From positions 1 to 64,000 of the forward strand of contig JAPYMA010000263.1 in the NCBI GenBank assembly GCA_035041965.1: a DNA stretch of 64,000 bases. Reading direction: 5' to 3'. The notes beneath the pieces were generated by a model. That model searched no databases and was not told the origin of the DNA. It saw only the letters and a list, made by a program, of their open reading frames with translations. Below are positions 36,833 through 48,104 of the stretch, in pieces; the stretch's first letter is position 1, and each line of letters opens with the position of its first letter. A program made the position numbers and the translations under genes. The DNA comes from Anisakis pegreffii. Taxonomy: Eukaryota; Nematoda; Chromadorea; Rhabditida; Anisakidae.

Positions 36833-38384
36833 TTATGGGCACTGCTCGGATTTGTCCTCGTCGAGCCACTTTTGGAATTCATCAGTGACTCGATTCCATT
36901 CGAGGGCATCTTCATAGTTCATTGCACCTGGATCATCGCTTAATACTTGTCCGCATAATGCAGTCGTTAGAGTGTGATTATGAACACGTCCTGAAATCAT
37001 CCTCGTTTCTGACATTTTATGCTGATGATCATTCACAATCGAAATAGCCGGTAAAGGACTAGGCAAAATCTCAGGTGTTAGCCACAGAATGAAAATTCTA
37101 GCGATATGTCTTTCATATGTCAAATGGCTCTACGACATGTCTTTCGTATGTCGTACACGCAATTTAATCATAATTATGGCCCACTACATTAGACTGATTA
37201 AACTGATTACACTGATTACATCACTGATTACACTCTGCACACTGACTGAAATTCAGAGAAGCAACAGAATAAGTTCAGGCCGACTCGAATGTATTGGGTA
37301 AAGTTGTGCGTATTTCGTGGTGCTCTTACAGGGAAACGGTGTTCAACTCATTGTCAGATTAATGTTCAGCAGTATTAACGTGATCAAATGAGATCACTGT
37401 ATGTTTGTAAAGTTCCTCATTTCCAAGATCAACCACAATTTTGATCTAATAACTGTGATGTGTTCCTCAAAACATCATATCATCTCTAGCTGCTGAAGCA
37501 TCTGCAGTACGGGGCGTCAATGAAAGTGATCATCGAAGACAACAGACTTTCATAGTCTCAACTCACCAGCAAGAAGATATTCCCTACCAGCCTCAAGAAC
37601 AATTCCGCATGCAGGTGGTTCTGAGGGTGTTAAAATTTCAATCGGCATTGTTGCGTTCGCAAACTCAGATGGTTCCTGAATTTGATTTATCAGCAAATTT
37701 GCATTTTATGTCACTGATTTCTCGTTCAATCTGACTTATTGATGATTGGGTAGGAAAATTTTCTTGAAAAGAATTTTTGTAATTTCAAATGGAAATCACA
37801 GTTGCTAGAACATACATTGATCGCTTTCATTATGAGATGAAAGCTGAGTTGAACAAAATGTAAAAGAACTGACTTTATAGAGTCGGATATGATGGACAAG
37901 ATATTTAATATTCCTGAGGCCTTTCCTTAGAGGATTCTCGGGCATTGGTTGTTTTGTGATTCGCAGTTTTACTCGCAAATGTGACACTGAAATTATCTTT
38001 GGTGGTGTCATTAACGAATAACGTTCTTACGAAACAATCAATTTGATAAAATAATACGAATGAATATGCAATCGGAATTCTTTCTGATTACGAACATAAT
38101 CATGCTCTTCATCTGGTCAGTTGCAACGAAGAACAACGCTGACAATCGCTCGCTACTGATGAGTGATTTGCTCGATCAACAGTCGCTGAGATGAAGAGAA
38201 AATGTCAAAATGGCCAAAAGATGTGCCCAAAATGAAAACCAGTGAAGGAATAAATGATGAACGCACCCCATTCGGCATTGCAGAATGATTCCAGTGATGT
38301 TTGGTTCTTACATTTACAAGCATTCACGTCAGCAATCAGCACGCAATAGGAAACAAGCAATAGAATGATCGATTTCGTTTGCAT
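36833..38384 (-). CDS. TIMP-like metalloproteinase inhibitor, single NTR domain
   Basis: Four phase-matched exons in transcription order: 38384-38267, 37986-37874, 37675-37567, 36990-36833; 165 residues. The family blocks matrix metalloproteinases by placing the mature N-terminal Cys on the catalytic zinc. The first exon encodes a signal peptide of about 22 residues ending DVNA, followed at once by Cys-Lys-Cys, the hallmark TIMP start. Later marks are SFCNAEW, SHLRVKLRI, PPACGIVLEAGREYLLAGR and TTALCGQV, with a final Cys near the C-terminus. The six Cys match the three disulfides of an N-terminal TIMP domain. The C-terminal TIMP domain of vertebrates is absent, as in many nematode TIMPs. GTTTCAG abuts the ATG. 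All exons are short, so simple frame scans miss the gene. Confidence 0.88.
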
Positions 38385-38391
38385 CTGAAAC
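38385..38391 (-). promoter_or_regulatory. Trans-splice acceptor of the TIMP-like gene
   Basis: On the minus strand GTTTCAG is immediately followed by the start codon. With no coding exon upstream, this is best read as a spliced-leader addition site; a non-coding first exon is the alternative. Confidence 0.6.
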
Positions 38392-40339
38392 GTCGAATAA
38401 TTTAGTCAGCAAAAGAATCGAGAATTCTGTGGAAGCGTCAATCTTTTAGCAATATCTTGAAAGCCTCAAAAACATTCATTGCGTAACACTGATATTGAAC
38501 AAGAAATGAATCATGACTATGGAGTATCGCTGGCTATTTGCTATCGATTTTCAATGACTCATTCAAAATCACTACTTTTTTGTTATCAGTGAAGAAATTG
38601 ACCACTTTCACTATGTAGATATGAACAGAGAAACTTTAGTGAGTGAGTGATTTTGATCCATTACTCGAGGGCAAGTGTGACTTCAGGAGGTATAATCGAA
38701 TTCAGATGATAGATATTGCTGGTAAGTGTGACAGTTATACTTATACTTGGAGGGTTTTTACTAGATTCGATCTTAGAGCATAAAACTTCATTGGTCATAA
38801 CGAAATGGAACAAATAAAGGGAACCATTGGGACCATGAATTAGAGAAAGGCTGTTTGCCTAACGAATGCACAAAAATGCTTTCAAGATCTGCAATAGACC
38901 AACAGAACAAAGTGAATAATTTGCTGATTAATTCGCGTGAGAGCAAAACAGAAAAACAATCAAACCAGACTGGATGGAATTGAGATGGGAATTTCAACAA
39001 TGCCAAAAATTATGAGCAATTTGAGAAGTGCTCCTAAGCTACGACCTATATTCGATAGCCTGTACTTGTATTTATCCATAACAAAGCTTTTAGTTACCAA
39101 GCATCCTATCAGCTATAGAGGCATAGACATCAAATTGCTCAAAGGCAAAGACAGACAAATTAGTCTCGTTGAAACAATCAATACCCTGATGAATAAGCGA
39201 AAAAAAAGTGTAATCAATGTATTGTAACGCAACAAAATCGAACAACGACTACACAGCTGAGAACAGGCGATGCTGTTTTTGAGCGCAAAAACTGGTTGAG
39301 TGATTAACCTGAAGATTGAAGATGAGATTAGTGGGTTTTCGCACTCAAAATATTAGCAACGTTCTGTGTGAGTCATCTTATTCGTTCCTTATTCACCTTT
39401 CATCAGACCGTCATTCGAACGCACGATTATGTGCGCACTTGTTCGAACACTTTCACGAATCAACTGAACCACGACCGCCGCCAATGCCATCGATCCTCCT
39501 TGTGTTATCATCGTTTACCCATCTTTCCCCATCTGTTATCATAATTTACCCATTCGTCAGCAATTGTTTTACTGGCATTTGCATCGTTCATTCGCAGCCC
39601 TCAACTCGTAAATCGTTTCAGTTCAGTCTATTTGATGACAAATCGTTCATTTGATTCAACCGAATTTTCTGACGTCCTGAATTTTCCACCATCTTGATCA
39701 ATATAGAACAAATGAAGCAAATCATTGGGAATATGAATTAGAGAAAAGCGCTAATCCATTGAGAAAACTATCTAATCGCCTACTGAGTGGACATTGGTGT
39801 TATAATTTGACTTTGATATGCAAACTGCATTGTTTAGTGAGTGTGTGTTTTGATAATGCGCATTCGTTATCGTGAGCGAGTTTTTTGGAGGTGACCTCTT
39901 CGAAGAGTTTATTCAGATGAATATTTCCAAAATTTATCTCTTCAAAATTTATTGCAAAAAGGAGGATTTCGACGATTATTTGTATTAACACTGTATTATA
40001 TATCGAAACACAAAGCATTCATATAATACAAACAGAAAAGGGAGGAGATCCTTCAAGTGAGATATACGAAAATTACGTTTCGTCATCCGATTCAATAGTG
40101 CATGATATCCGTGTACATCTTATACATATACAGCTAAAGTACAGATTTGAAGGTTGATTTTACATATCACTTTGGTATCCCTCACGAATCGTCTCTTTCG
40201 CGCTCGGCCGCGACAGAGGAATTCAATGTGGAATTGGCGTTTGTGTTGGAAGTAGTCCCAATAGAACCGTTTAGTACACCATAAGTAAACGATACATAAC
40301 TGCTTCAAACTGCTCCAACCAACAAATAATTCAAATAAA
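38392..40339. other. Upstream region of the TIMP-like gene; no gene recognised
   Basis: Holds frames of 96 codons (38937-39227) and 112 codons (39316-39654) on the plus strand without recognisable motifs. Segments 38804-38853 and 39702-39751 are related to each other (about four of five bases identical) and share the core ATGAATTAGAGAAA. The promoter of the TIMP-like gene should lie at the left end. Confidence 0.35.
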
Positions 40340-40601
40340 TACCGTATTTAACGACCTATAAGGCGCACTCAAAAGTCTAAAATTTTCTCAAAAAACCACA
40401 CTGCGCCTTATAACCGGGAGCGCCTTATAAATGGACTGATTCTGGTTATTGACCTCGAAGCGATTTTGTGTGGCACACGGCGTTGCGTTCAGGTTTATAA
40501 GTGCATTGTGGGAAGGGTTCATTCACTTTACCCGCGTTGTAGTCCGGTTCGGAAATAAACTATTCATTGAGATTACGCCTTATAGGTCGCTAAGTACGGT
40601 A
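40340..40601. mobile_element. MITE-like element with TACCGTA ends
   Basis: Left end TACCGTATTTAACGACCTAT and right end ATAGGTCGCTAAGTACGGTA are complementary, with a TA at each edge that fits a TA target duplication. The terminal repeat continues into AAGGCG. Copies of GCGCCTTATA occur inside in both orientations. Length is about 262 bp without coding capacity. Elements with ends of this type are known from many animals; the superfamily is not assigned here. Confidence 0.85.
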
Positions 40602-41960
40602 GTCGTCTTTTGGGCATGCACACGTTTCCCAGAGATCTTCAAGACACTGAGTGGACCTGGATGATTACTGGATTGTACTTCTGAATATCCATGGATACAT
40701 TAATAATATGTCTCATCAAGTGTTCACTTATTGTTCTGATGTCAGTAAGTTCGTCTTTCGACTATTGGATTCGTATACCATTCGATACGTGTTCTTCGGT
40801 ATCACATTCAAATCGATATGGCCATATTTTTTGAGACTGCGAGGTGAACTATTCACCCACTGAATGTGTACCATTTAACGAGAGGTTATAATCGCTCTTT
40901 GAATTTAGGTTATTTTTCGAGTGCGAAATGAGAATCAACCAAAAAACACGTCGTTTATCAGTTTTTATTAATCCTTCAGAAGTAAAATCACAAACATCAA
41001 AATAAGTCAATAAAATTGTAAAATTTACACAACACTACAAAACATGCAAAATGAAACAAATCTAATCATAAACTATCAAAAATCATCATTATTGCAAAAA
41101 ATATCACCAATCAATTCACAGAGTTATTAATGGCACAAACACATACACATACACAACGAGTGAAAAAAAGAACAAGGACACAAAATCGATCAGGTCCAAA
41201 TATGGGAACATTAGGACCATTCCAAGCTGTGAAATGTTTTCAGTGTTTGGTATGCCTCCTTCAGCCTGACTAGCAACCGTCCAGCATGCTCTTCCGACTA
41301 GAGCTAAGGAAAAGATTCCAGAAGTAAGATGAAACGTCGGAATGAGCTGGACTAGCGGAAAGCTATTAAAGAAGCCTGCCACAGCCCTCTTATATCCAGT
41401 CACCTAATAGGCAGCTTGAACTATATCCAATCACCTTCCCATAAATAGCTTACAACTTTTTTTCGTTTATTAATATTTTCAGGATGGAAATTTGTTTTCA
41501 GTATTTTTTCAAAAACTTTAAGGCATCGCTTTTCACTCGTTTACGAAAATAAATGTTCAAGTGGAAAGGTTTTGTGTACTGCAAAGATGATACTCGTAGA
41601 ATGCGAGAGAACTAAAAGAAGTTTAATTGCAGTGAAGTGTCGCAAGTTTTGCTGACATCCGATTAAATACTCGAAGAAACACTCTCAAATACAGAATATC
41701 TCAGATTCAATTACATATTGTTTCGTTCCAAAACAGTCGCTTCAAAACATTTCCAGCAAAAACGCTACAAAAATCAACGGAATTATTGGAAAATTTCGAA
41801 TAATTTGCGTGATGCTCAATAAAAATCAACGATTTATCGACCGGTTGAGGAAAAAACGAACGTGAAGATAGTTAGTACGTATGATTAATTTATACTGGTA
41901 AAATTCATTGATTCAGCTCAAAAAATTGCAAATGACATTGGATCGAATCAGATGGAAAAA
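40602..41960. other. Region downstream of the L2HGDH gene
   Basis: A 95-codon minus-strand frame at 41116-41403 is somewhat richer in GC than its surroundings but has no recognisable motif. The 3' UTR of the L2HGDH gene should lie at the right end. A minus-strand AATAAA at 41465-41470 is a possible but distant polyadenylation signal. Confidence 0.35.
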
Positions 41961-44900
41961 TTAGTGTTTCAAATGGAACAGATCGGCAGCTTTGTCGTTG
42001 ATCATTTCGGCGATCGCCAGACTGCTCGTCGCACCCGGACTGGGCGCATTACGAACGTGCAGAATGCGAGACGCAATATCGCCCGTCCCGCTATCGAACA
42101 CAAAATCGTCCACCAAATTCCCATCTGCGTCCATTGCTTGTGCACGAACACCGGATGGTCCTCTGAAAATTCAATTTCTGAAAATTGATCGTCCTCTGAA
42201 AATCCTTTGAGAAACTTTTTTCCCAACAAATTTACGTCAATCGAAAAATCGCTGATATTGAACGCTGAAAATGTCATTATAATGACTGATTATAATTTTT
42301 TTCTATCCTTACTATTGATTCGAAGTAGTGAGGATAGTTAACTGGTGAGGATGGAAGGATCAAACGTTTTCTAGTGAGGATAGAAAACGTTTGATCCTTC
42401 CAATGATACAGAGAGGTAGATTTCAATGCAAAGTTGAATGTAATAGTACGAGAATCGTCACTATGGAATGCACCAAATTGTATCGCCCCTTTTCATTATA
42501 TCGTTATTAAAGCCTGGTTTGGATAATGAAATAAATGAAATGGATTCAGTCTGAAAAGTGACATTGATAACGATATGAACGATCATATGATCAAAAACCT
42601 CTTAACGTCTTTGATGGTAAGATCAGGCATAAAACGTTGCAGCTGCTTCACTTGTGCTCTTATCCAAATGCCACGATAAAATTCCTTCATTCCGTATCCC
42701 AAATATTTGTATATCAGTTTATGCATTCCTCTTAACGAAACAAAATCAATGAAAGTATCATACGTGAACACAACAATATGCATAAGAATTCCGAAATCTA
42801 AATGTGCATGAATTCATTCGAAGCGATAATAACATCGCGATCTAGCAACAAATTGATTCTTTGATTTAACTGAAAAAACATTCATATCCGATGAGAAATA
42901 GAAGAAATTCCGCACTTAAGAAGCACTTAAGTCACTTTATACAGCGGATCATAATTGAATGTTATCCTTCGGAATAAGGATGATAGATACCGAAAAGTGA
43001 GTGCATCCCACAGATCTTTCGGCGATACTGCGAAATACGAATAACCTTCACGCTTATACGCTAAAACTGCATTGGGTCCAAGCCATACGTCTGCAACAAA
43101 AAAGAAGTCCATTTTAATCGTTCATATCGAATCCTTCCAGTCATTTAAATGAAGATGAAAAGGAAACTGAAAAGAAAACATAATGAAAACAAAAAACCAC
43201 AATAACAAAAATGATTGATTTTGTGCGCATACCTCCGTCCATACGTGGTGTGAAATGGACACCAAGGAACGGGAATCGGGGATCTGGCACCTCAAACATT
43301 GGAAAATCACAAAAATTAACAGATGGAACAAATAAAATTGATGGTCTGAGATGGTTATTTTCAAGGAAGCGATATCGTAAAAGGTTTACTCCTTAGAAGA
43401 ATGACCTCAAGACAAATCCTCAACAATATTCATACTTATGAGACTTATGCTAACTGTTGACTACCTCACCCTTACTGGTTGCAACACTGCTGCTGTATTG
43501 TACTCCTTGATCACAATAGTTCACCATGCTATTGATTCCGAACCAAAAAGTGACCATAAACAAAAGACAAATGAAGAGAGTAATCAACAAACCGGATAAA
43601 CATTCGCCTTGATTCGATTCTTCTTTTCGGATGTCAGCAGCAGATATTCTCCTCGGAATGGAACGATTTTTGGGATATTTGAACAGCCCGAAAGTTGCGC
43701 GACACGATCCGATTGCAGACCAGCGCATGTGATAACATATTTACAACGAAGTTGTGCCTTGAATACACTTCAAAATAATTATGCTGCTGAAAGGCGATGT
43801 GAAGGAGTGGACTATATTTATGAGTGGAAGATGATTTGTGGATGCAAAGAAGAATGAACCAACGAGGCCAGGTTTTGAGTGAATGACGAGTGGGTAGTCG
43901 TTGGGTGTGCCTTGCTTCGGTGATTCTCCGGCAATCGAGAACTTCTCCAGCGGATAACCCGTATAGACCGTACCACCGCGCTTCTCGAAATCGCCGGCAA
44001 ATGAACGCGTCACAAGCGCCCAATCCACTATACCTGTGTACGGTGACCAAATTGCTTTGAGACCCTAAATTTTTTTTTCACAAAATGAAATCAGTGGCAC
44101 TCATATCCGACAATGTATCAGATGAAACTTCAATATGATCAGAACGCGAATAGTCGCGTCCTATTGAACAATGGCTAATCACAAGTTGAAGCGAAGCGAT
44201 TCACTACAAGACATATCATTCGTTTTTAATAGCATCTTTAATAGAATAATAGCACTTTTAATAGAATTTTTAATCATTTAGATTAAAATCAAATCAAAAT
44301 GGAATAATTTTATAGATCAAATCATCCGTTTTTAATAGCACTTTTAATGAAATAATATTCAACACATCCAATATGAACGAATGAGACATAAACACTACTT
44401 ATTGCTAGTTGAACTGCTCACAGAAAGCGAGTCTTTCTCACAGAAGTGACCGCAGCAAGAGTCCCATCCCCGTCAGTGATAATAAAACTGCCAACAATGG
44501 GCACTAAGTGGTTAAGTGTCCGAATGAATAGGTGCTAACTTGAATATGCGTAGCATAATCTTTTATTTTCGAACCATCGATCATCGATATATTCTTGCAG
44601 TTATTCTTCTGCGCTCGTTCGAACAAAGCCTCAAGGCGAGGAATTTCTTCGGGTTCAACCGCCACAATCAATTTACCATTGCGTTTATAGGGGACTTTAT
44701 TCTCGTCGCAGTATTTGTACGCGAGATCGACACCTCAAAAACGCTATATTTCAATTAATGTTTATCCAATCGCCTGTTAATTCAGATATCCTCGACTGGA
44801 TGAATTGACGATACGATTGGAAATCTGAACATTCCGCTCTCAATTTCGATTATAGTATCGTTCCACCTCGCTTTAAGAAACGTCTCAATGAGTAACCAAA

Positions 44901-46039
44901 GCAACGAACTTTTCATTTTGCTCAAAGAAATGATATTCAGCATCTGGTCTATACTTATTCATATTGAAATATCCAAATCGATAATTACTTCAGTGTTGAA
45001 AAAGCAAAATTGAATATATCACAAACCACGCAATTACCTTTCACACAAAGTTTTGCCTTCAAACTGCCCGGCTGATAGTAGATACCAGCATGGAGAACAC
45101 CGCTGTTGTGACCGCTCTGATGCGGCGCTAAATTATCACGTTTCTTCACATTTTTCATCAACACGAATACAAATGCGTTGTCACAGCAATCATCTCATCA
45201 AGAATATCAGTGAAAAAAATGCACGGAAAAAACATTAGCAAATGGAAGTTTTATGGTGTACAAATATCATTGATGTTGCGAGCTTGAGCCAGACTATGAT
45301 TTGGTTATCTGCTATTAAACGAAAAAAGTTAATGAAGGAGTGAATGATCGAATGAATGAATAAATGAGGGGACGGCTCCATGAACAAATAAAACTCACCA
45401 AGATGATCATCCTTTTCCATGATGGCGATTTTCAAATCCGGATTTGTAATCTTCAGCTGCCTCGCTGTAGCACATCCCACAATACCGCCACCAACCACGA
45501 CTATATCGAACTGAGGTGACGGTCCGCTGAATAGTTGACATTTTTATCGTGGGTCGCATAATACAAACAGAATGAAATAAAACAAAATGATACTGGTACA
45601 CCACTCGGTTTCGAGCAAAACTTTCCCCCACGGTAATTGATATGTCGCGGGTTCGATTCCAGGGAAAATTTTGCCCGAAATCGAGTGGTGTACCAATATC
45701 ATTAATGCTGTGATCCGGCTTGTATCTACTATCTAATTATTTGCTGTTAAAACAAAATGCTTAATTCGCTGACGGTCCGTTGAAACCTTAATAGCATTTT
45801 CATCATTGAAGTTCTATGCATTTCGGTTGAATGCTGCTATACTCGAAAAATACGAACGATTCCTTGACAGTCGTGAGATGTAAAAGCAAGCATAAATTGT
45901 GGAGCAGAGAACATGAATGCAGAAGAAACAAATACCTGTCTACTTTTGGTGCATGCGATAAGCATCGTGAAAATGTGAGAAAAGTCGGCGATGTTGTGTT
46001 TCGAACACACGGCACGAGTGCTTTCAGCGAAGCAGCCAT
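41961..46039 (-). CDS. L2HGDH: L-2-hydroxyglutarate dehydrogenase, mitochondrial
   Basis: Ten exons in transcription order, all phase-consistent: 46039-45936, 45526-45399, 45127-45038, 44733-44540, 44064-43864, 43757-43593, 43290-43233, 43090-42991, 42730-42599, 42162-41961; 457 residues, close to the human length. The flavoenzyme oxidises L-2-hydroxyglutarate to 2-oxoglutarate in mitochondria, clearing a side product of malate dehydrogenase. The first exon is a basic, Ser/Thr-rich presequence. [12 protein letters not shown] is the FAD-binding fold and [16 protein letters not shown] the conserved flavin segment. [54 protein letters not shown] and [15 protein letters not shown] follow in family order. 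The end DFVFDSGTG and [17 protein letters not shown] complete the protein. Confidence 0.96.
42352..42402. repeat. Perfect 22-bp inverted repeat, 7-base loop, L2HGDH intron 9
   Basis: TGGAAGGATCAAACGTTTTC plus TA pairs exactly with 42381-42402 around the loop GTGAGGA. A nearby GTGAGGAT motif at 42345-42352 repeats the loop sequence, as expected if strand switching created the second arm. Confidence 0.95.
45251..45322. repeat. Diverged partial copy of the 45583-45752 repeat
   Basis: The segment from GGTGTACAAATATCATTGAT to TTATCTGCTATTAAAC resembles 45686-45752 along its length, keeping the order GTGTAC, ATATCATT, GATG/AATG, ATTTGCT and TTAAA. It lies in L2HGDH intron 2. Confidence 0.6.
45583..45704. 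repeat. Palindromic element with a tRNA-type B box, L2HGDH intron 1
   Basis: Arms of about 42 bases pair with few mismatches; their core reads GGTACACCACTCG with a TTTCG-rich continuation to TTTCCC. The spacer holds GGGTTCGATTCC, a match to the RNA polymerase III B box. No matching A box or full cloverleaf can be drawn, so it is not a working tRNA gene. A tRNA-derived MITE or SINE fragment is the best reading. Confidence 0.75.
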
Positions 46040-46046
46040 CTGAAAA
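46040..46046 (-). promoter_or_regulatory. Trans-splice acceptor of the L2HGDH gene
   Basis: On the minus strand TTTTCAG touches the start codon, the classic nematode spliced-leader acceptor layout, and no coding exon is needed upstream. Confidence 0.65.
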
Positions 46047-48104
46047 CACTCGATTCATCGATTCAGACGATTCATAAACAATCGAAATTCATCGGAACGA
46101 CTGGATGGAATGAAAATTAGCGAATGAATCGAACGTATCGACCTGCGAACACAAATAAGCGATTCAATGTGCGACGCTAAGATAATGTCCACCAGCACAC
46201 AATGCCACTAAACAACAATTTAACTAAAAATTATCAGTAATCAACACTAAAACAATGCTCATTGACTGCTTTCAGTATATACACACAACAGTACAACTGC
46301 ACGTTAAACAACACAATAACAGTTTAAAAAAAACCGACTAAACTCAGTCGATAATGCATGAATGATAAGACTAATCTATACTTGGATTATTTGCTATCAG
46401 AAAACAATCCGATTGATTCGATCGAATCGATACGAAAACACTTTGCAATCGTTTGATATTTCACTCATTTCGGCCTTTGTTGATTGACGGTGATAGATAT
46501 GTTTCGTTGGTTGTTTGTAAGTGTGTGTGGAGAAATATGAATAAACACAGCTAAGAAAGTATACTCTGAACGATAAGACATTCTCGTAAATTATATGTTA
46601 CGTATCTGTCGATATCACTAGCAACATCAATAGTGATCACCTAATAATAGTGCTGCATAACAACTGTTCTCACAAATAAATATCAAAAATCAATGCAAAT
46701 GATCACAAAAAGTGCACTCCGAAATCAACTCCAATGATGTGCAGTTCAAAAATCGCACGCAAACTGAAAAACTCTTCCACTGCAAACAACAAAATTCATC
46801 GAAGAACAATTCCTCACCGCACACAAAATTCAACAAATATTTGTTGAGCGCATGAAAGAGTGCGATTGAGGAGAGCAAAAAACTTTTCAACCGATCAAAA
46901 TATTTTCTCAAAATTTCTGCCTTCCTCAAATAATTCACTTAAAAAATGATGGTGAAAAAAAAAGTGATGAATTTGGAGCAAAGTTCCATCTTTTTTGGTA
47001 CAAAGTTCCCTTTTTCCAGATTTTATAAGTAAACACATCCAAAAGTGCACACCACTATAAAAACCATCGCAACTTCAAACAGTGCAAATTTCGAAACGTA
47101 CCAAATATCAGAAATGAAACGTACCAAATATCAAAAATGAAACGTACCAAATATCAAAAATGAAACGTACCAAATATCAAAAAAATTCACGAAGCAGTTG
47201 CGAGCCAAAATTTATAAGCATTTGATTGTAAGGAGAGACTCTAAACTCAAGTTTAGTCTCGAAGATCGCCACACGATGAGAGAAGGAGACAAACACATGC
47301 GTATGGAAACCTTCACAAAAGTGTTGAACTGAGTAACTCTTTCAGAGATCTGCAATGGGAAAAAATGTAATCAGTGATTTGCCAATATCAAATCCGATGA
47401 AACAATAACAAACAGAAGAATTTCCCTGTTTCGTTCTCTTCCTGAGATCACTTCAAATTTCATTTATCACCAAACCTGATCACACCATATCATTTATCTA
47501 TCACCTTATCAGCATATTCTTCCTAATTGTTTACTTAACATTGCATTCCCTAACGAGTCAAGAAAAAACAACTCAATTCAAAAGAATACGTCGACCACCG
47601 TTCCAACACGAAAGGGATAACGGTGCCGTCACATACTGCTACGATAGAATTGAATGGTACACTCTGTTACTCAGTCAAATCGGAAGAGATCTAAGCAAGT
47701 CATAAAAAACATAACGATCAGTAGTGATAAATCGCACTGAAATGAACACTAACTGACTAATCAAATACCATTGATACATAAATAATTATTTTATTCATTG
47801 AATCAAATGATTCCTTTCTTCATTACTCCAAAAACAAACAAAACCATTAATGAGCTATAGAACGACCACAACAATTCAAATAACCCAAATCAAAACAATG
47901 TCTATCGAGAACATTATGATTATACATGAAACAAATTGAATCATAAACACAAATATAAAAATCAAACATCGAACACAACAACGACAAATATGAATGGTGC
48001 ACATAACTATAAAAACAATTATTGCATTATCAATAATTATAATAATAAATCAATAATAACATAGACACAAACAACGATCGATTGATTCTTATTCGATACC
48101 GATA
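46047..48104. other. Spacer between SKI3 and L2HGDH genes
   Basis: Contains the likely L2HGDH promoter, a 23-bp tandem repeat at 47093-47184 and an AATAAA-type signal on the minus strand near 47790 that could end the SKI3 transcript. An 82-codon minus-strand frame at 46690-46938 has no motif and is probably chance. Confidence 0.4.
47093..47184. repeat. 23-bp tandem repeat, four copies
   Basis: Four direct copies of the unit GAAACGTACCAAATATCAAA plus AAT begin at 47093, 47116, 47139 and 47162. The first copy has CAG where the others have CAA, and the last ends in AAA. Confidence 0.95.

Noticed and set aside
41116..41403. 95-codon minus-strand frame downstream of L2HGDH
   Set aside because: No motif, partly hydrophobic, ends in a low-complexity run; best seen as chance or decayed repeat.
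43634..44050. 138-codon minus-strand frame within L2HGDH
   Set aside because: Shadow frame over exons 5 and 6; the conserved protein is in another frame.
45640..45665. tRNA gene suggested by GGGTTCGATTCC
   Set aside because: No A box, acceptor stem or anticodon arm can be drawn around it; it is the spacer of a palindromic repeat.
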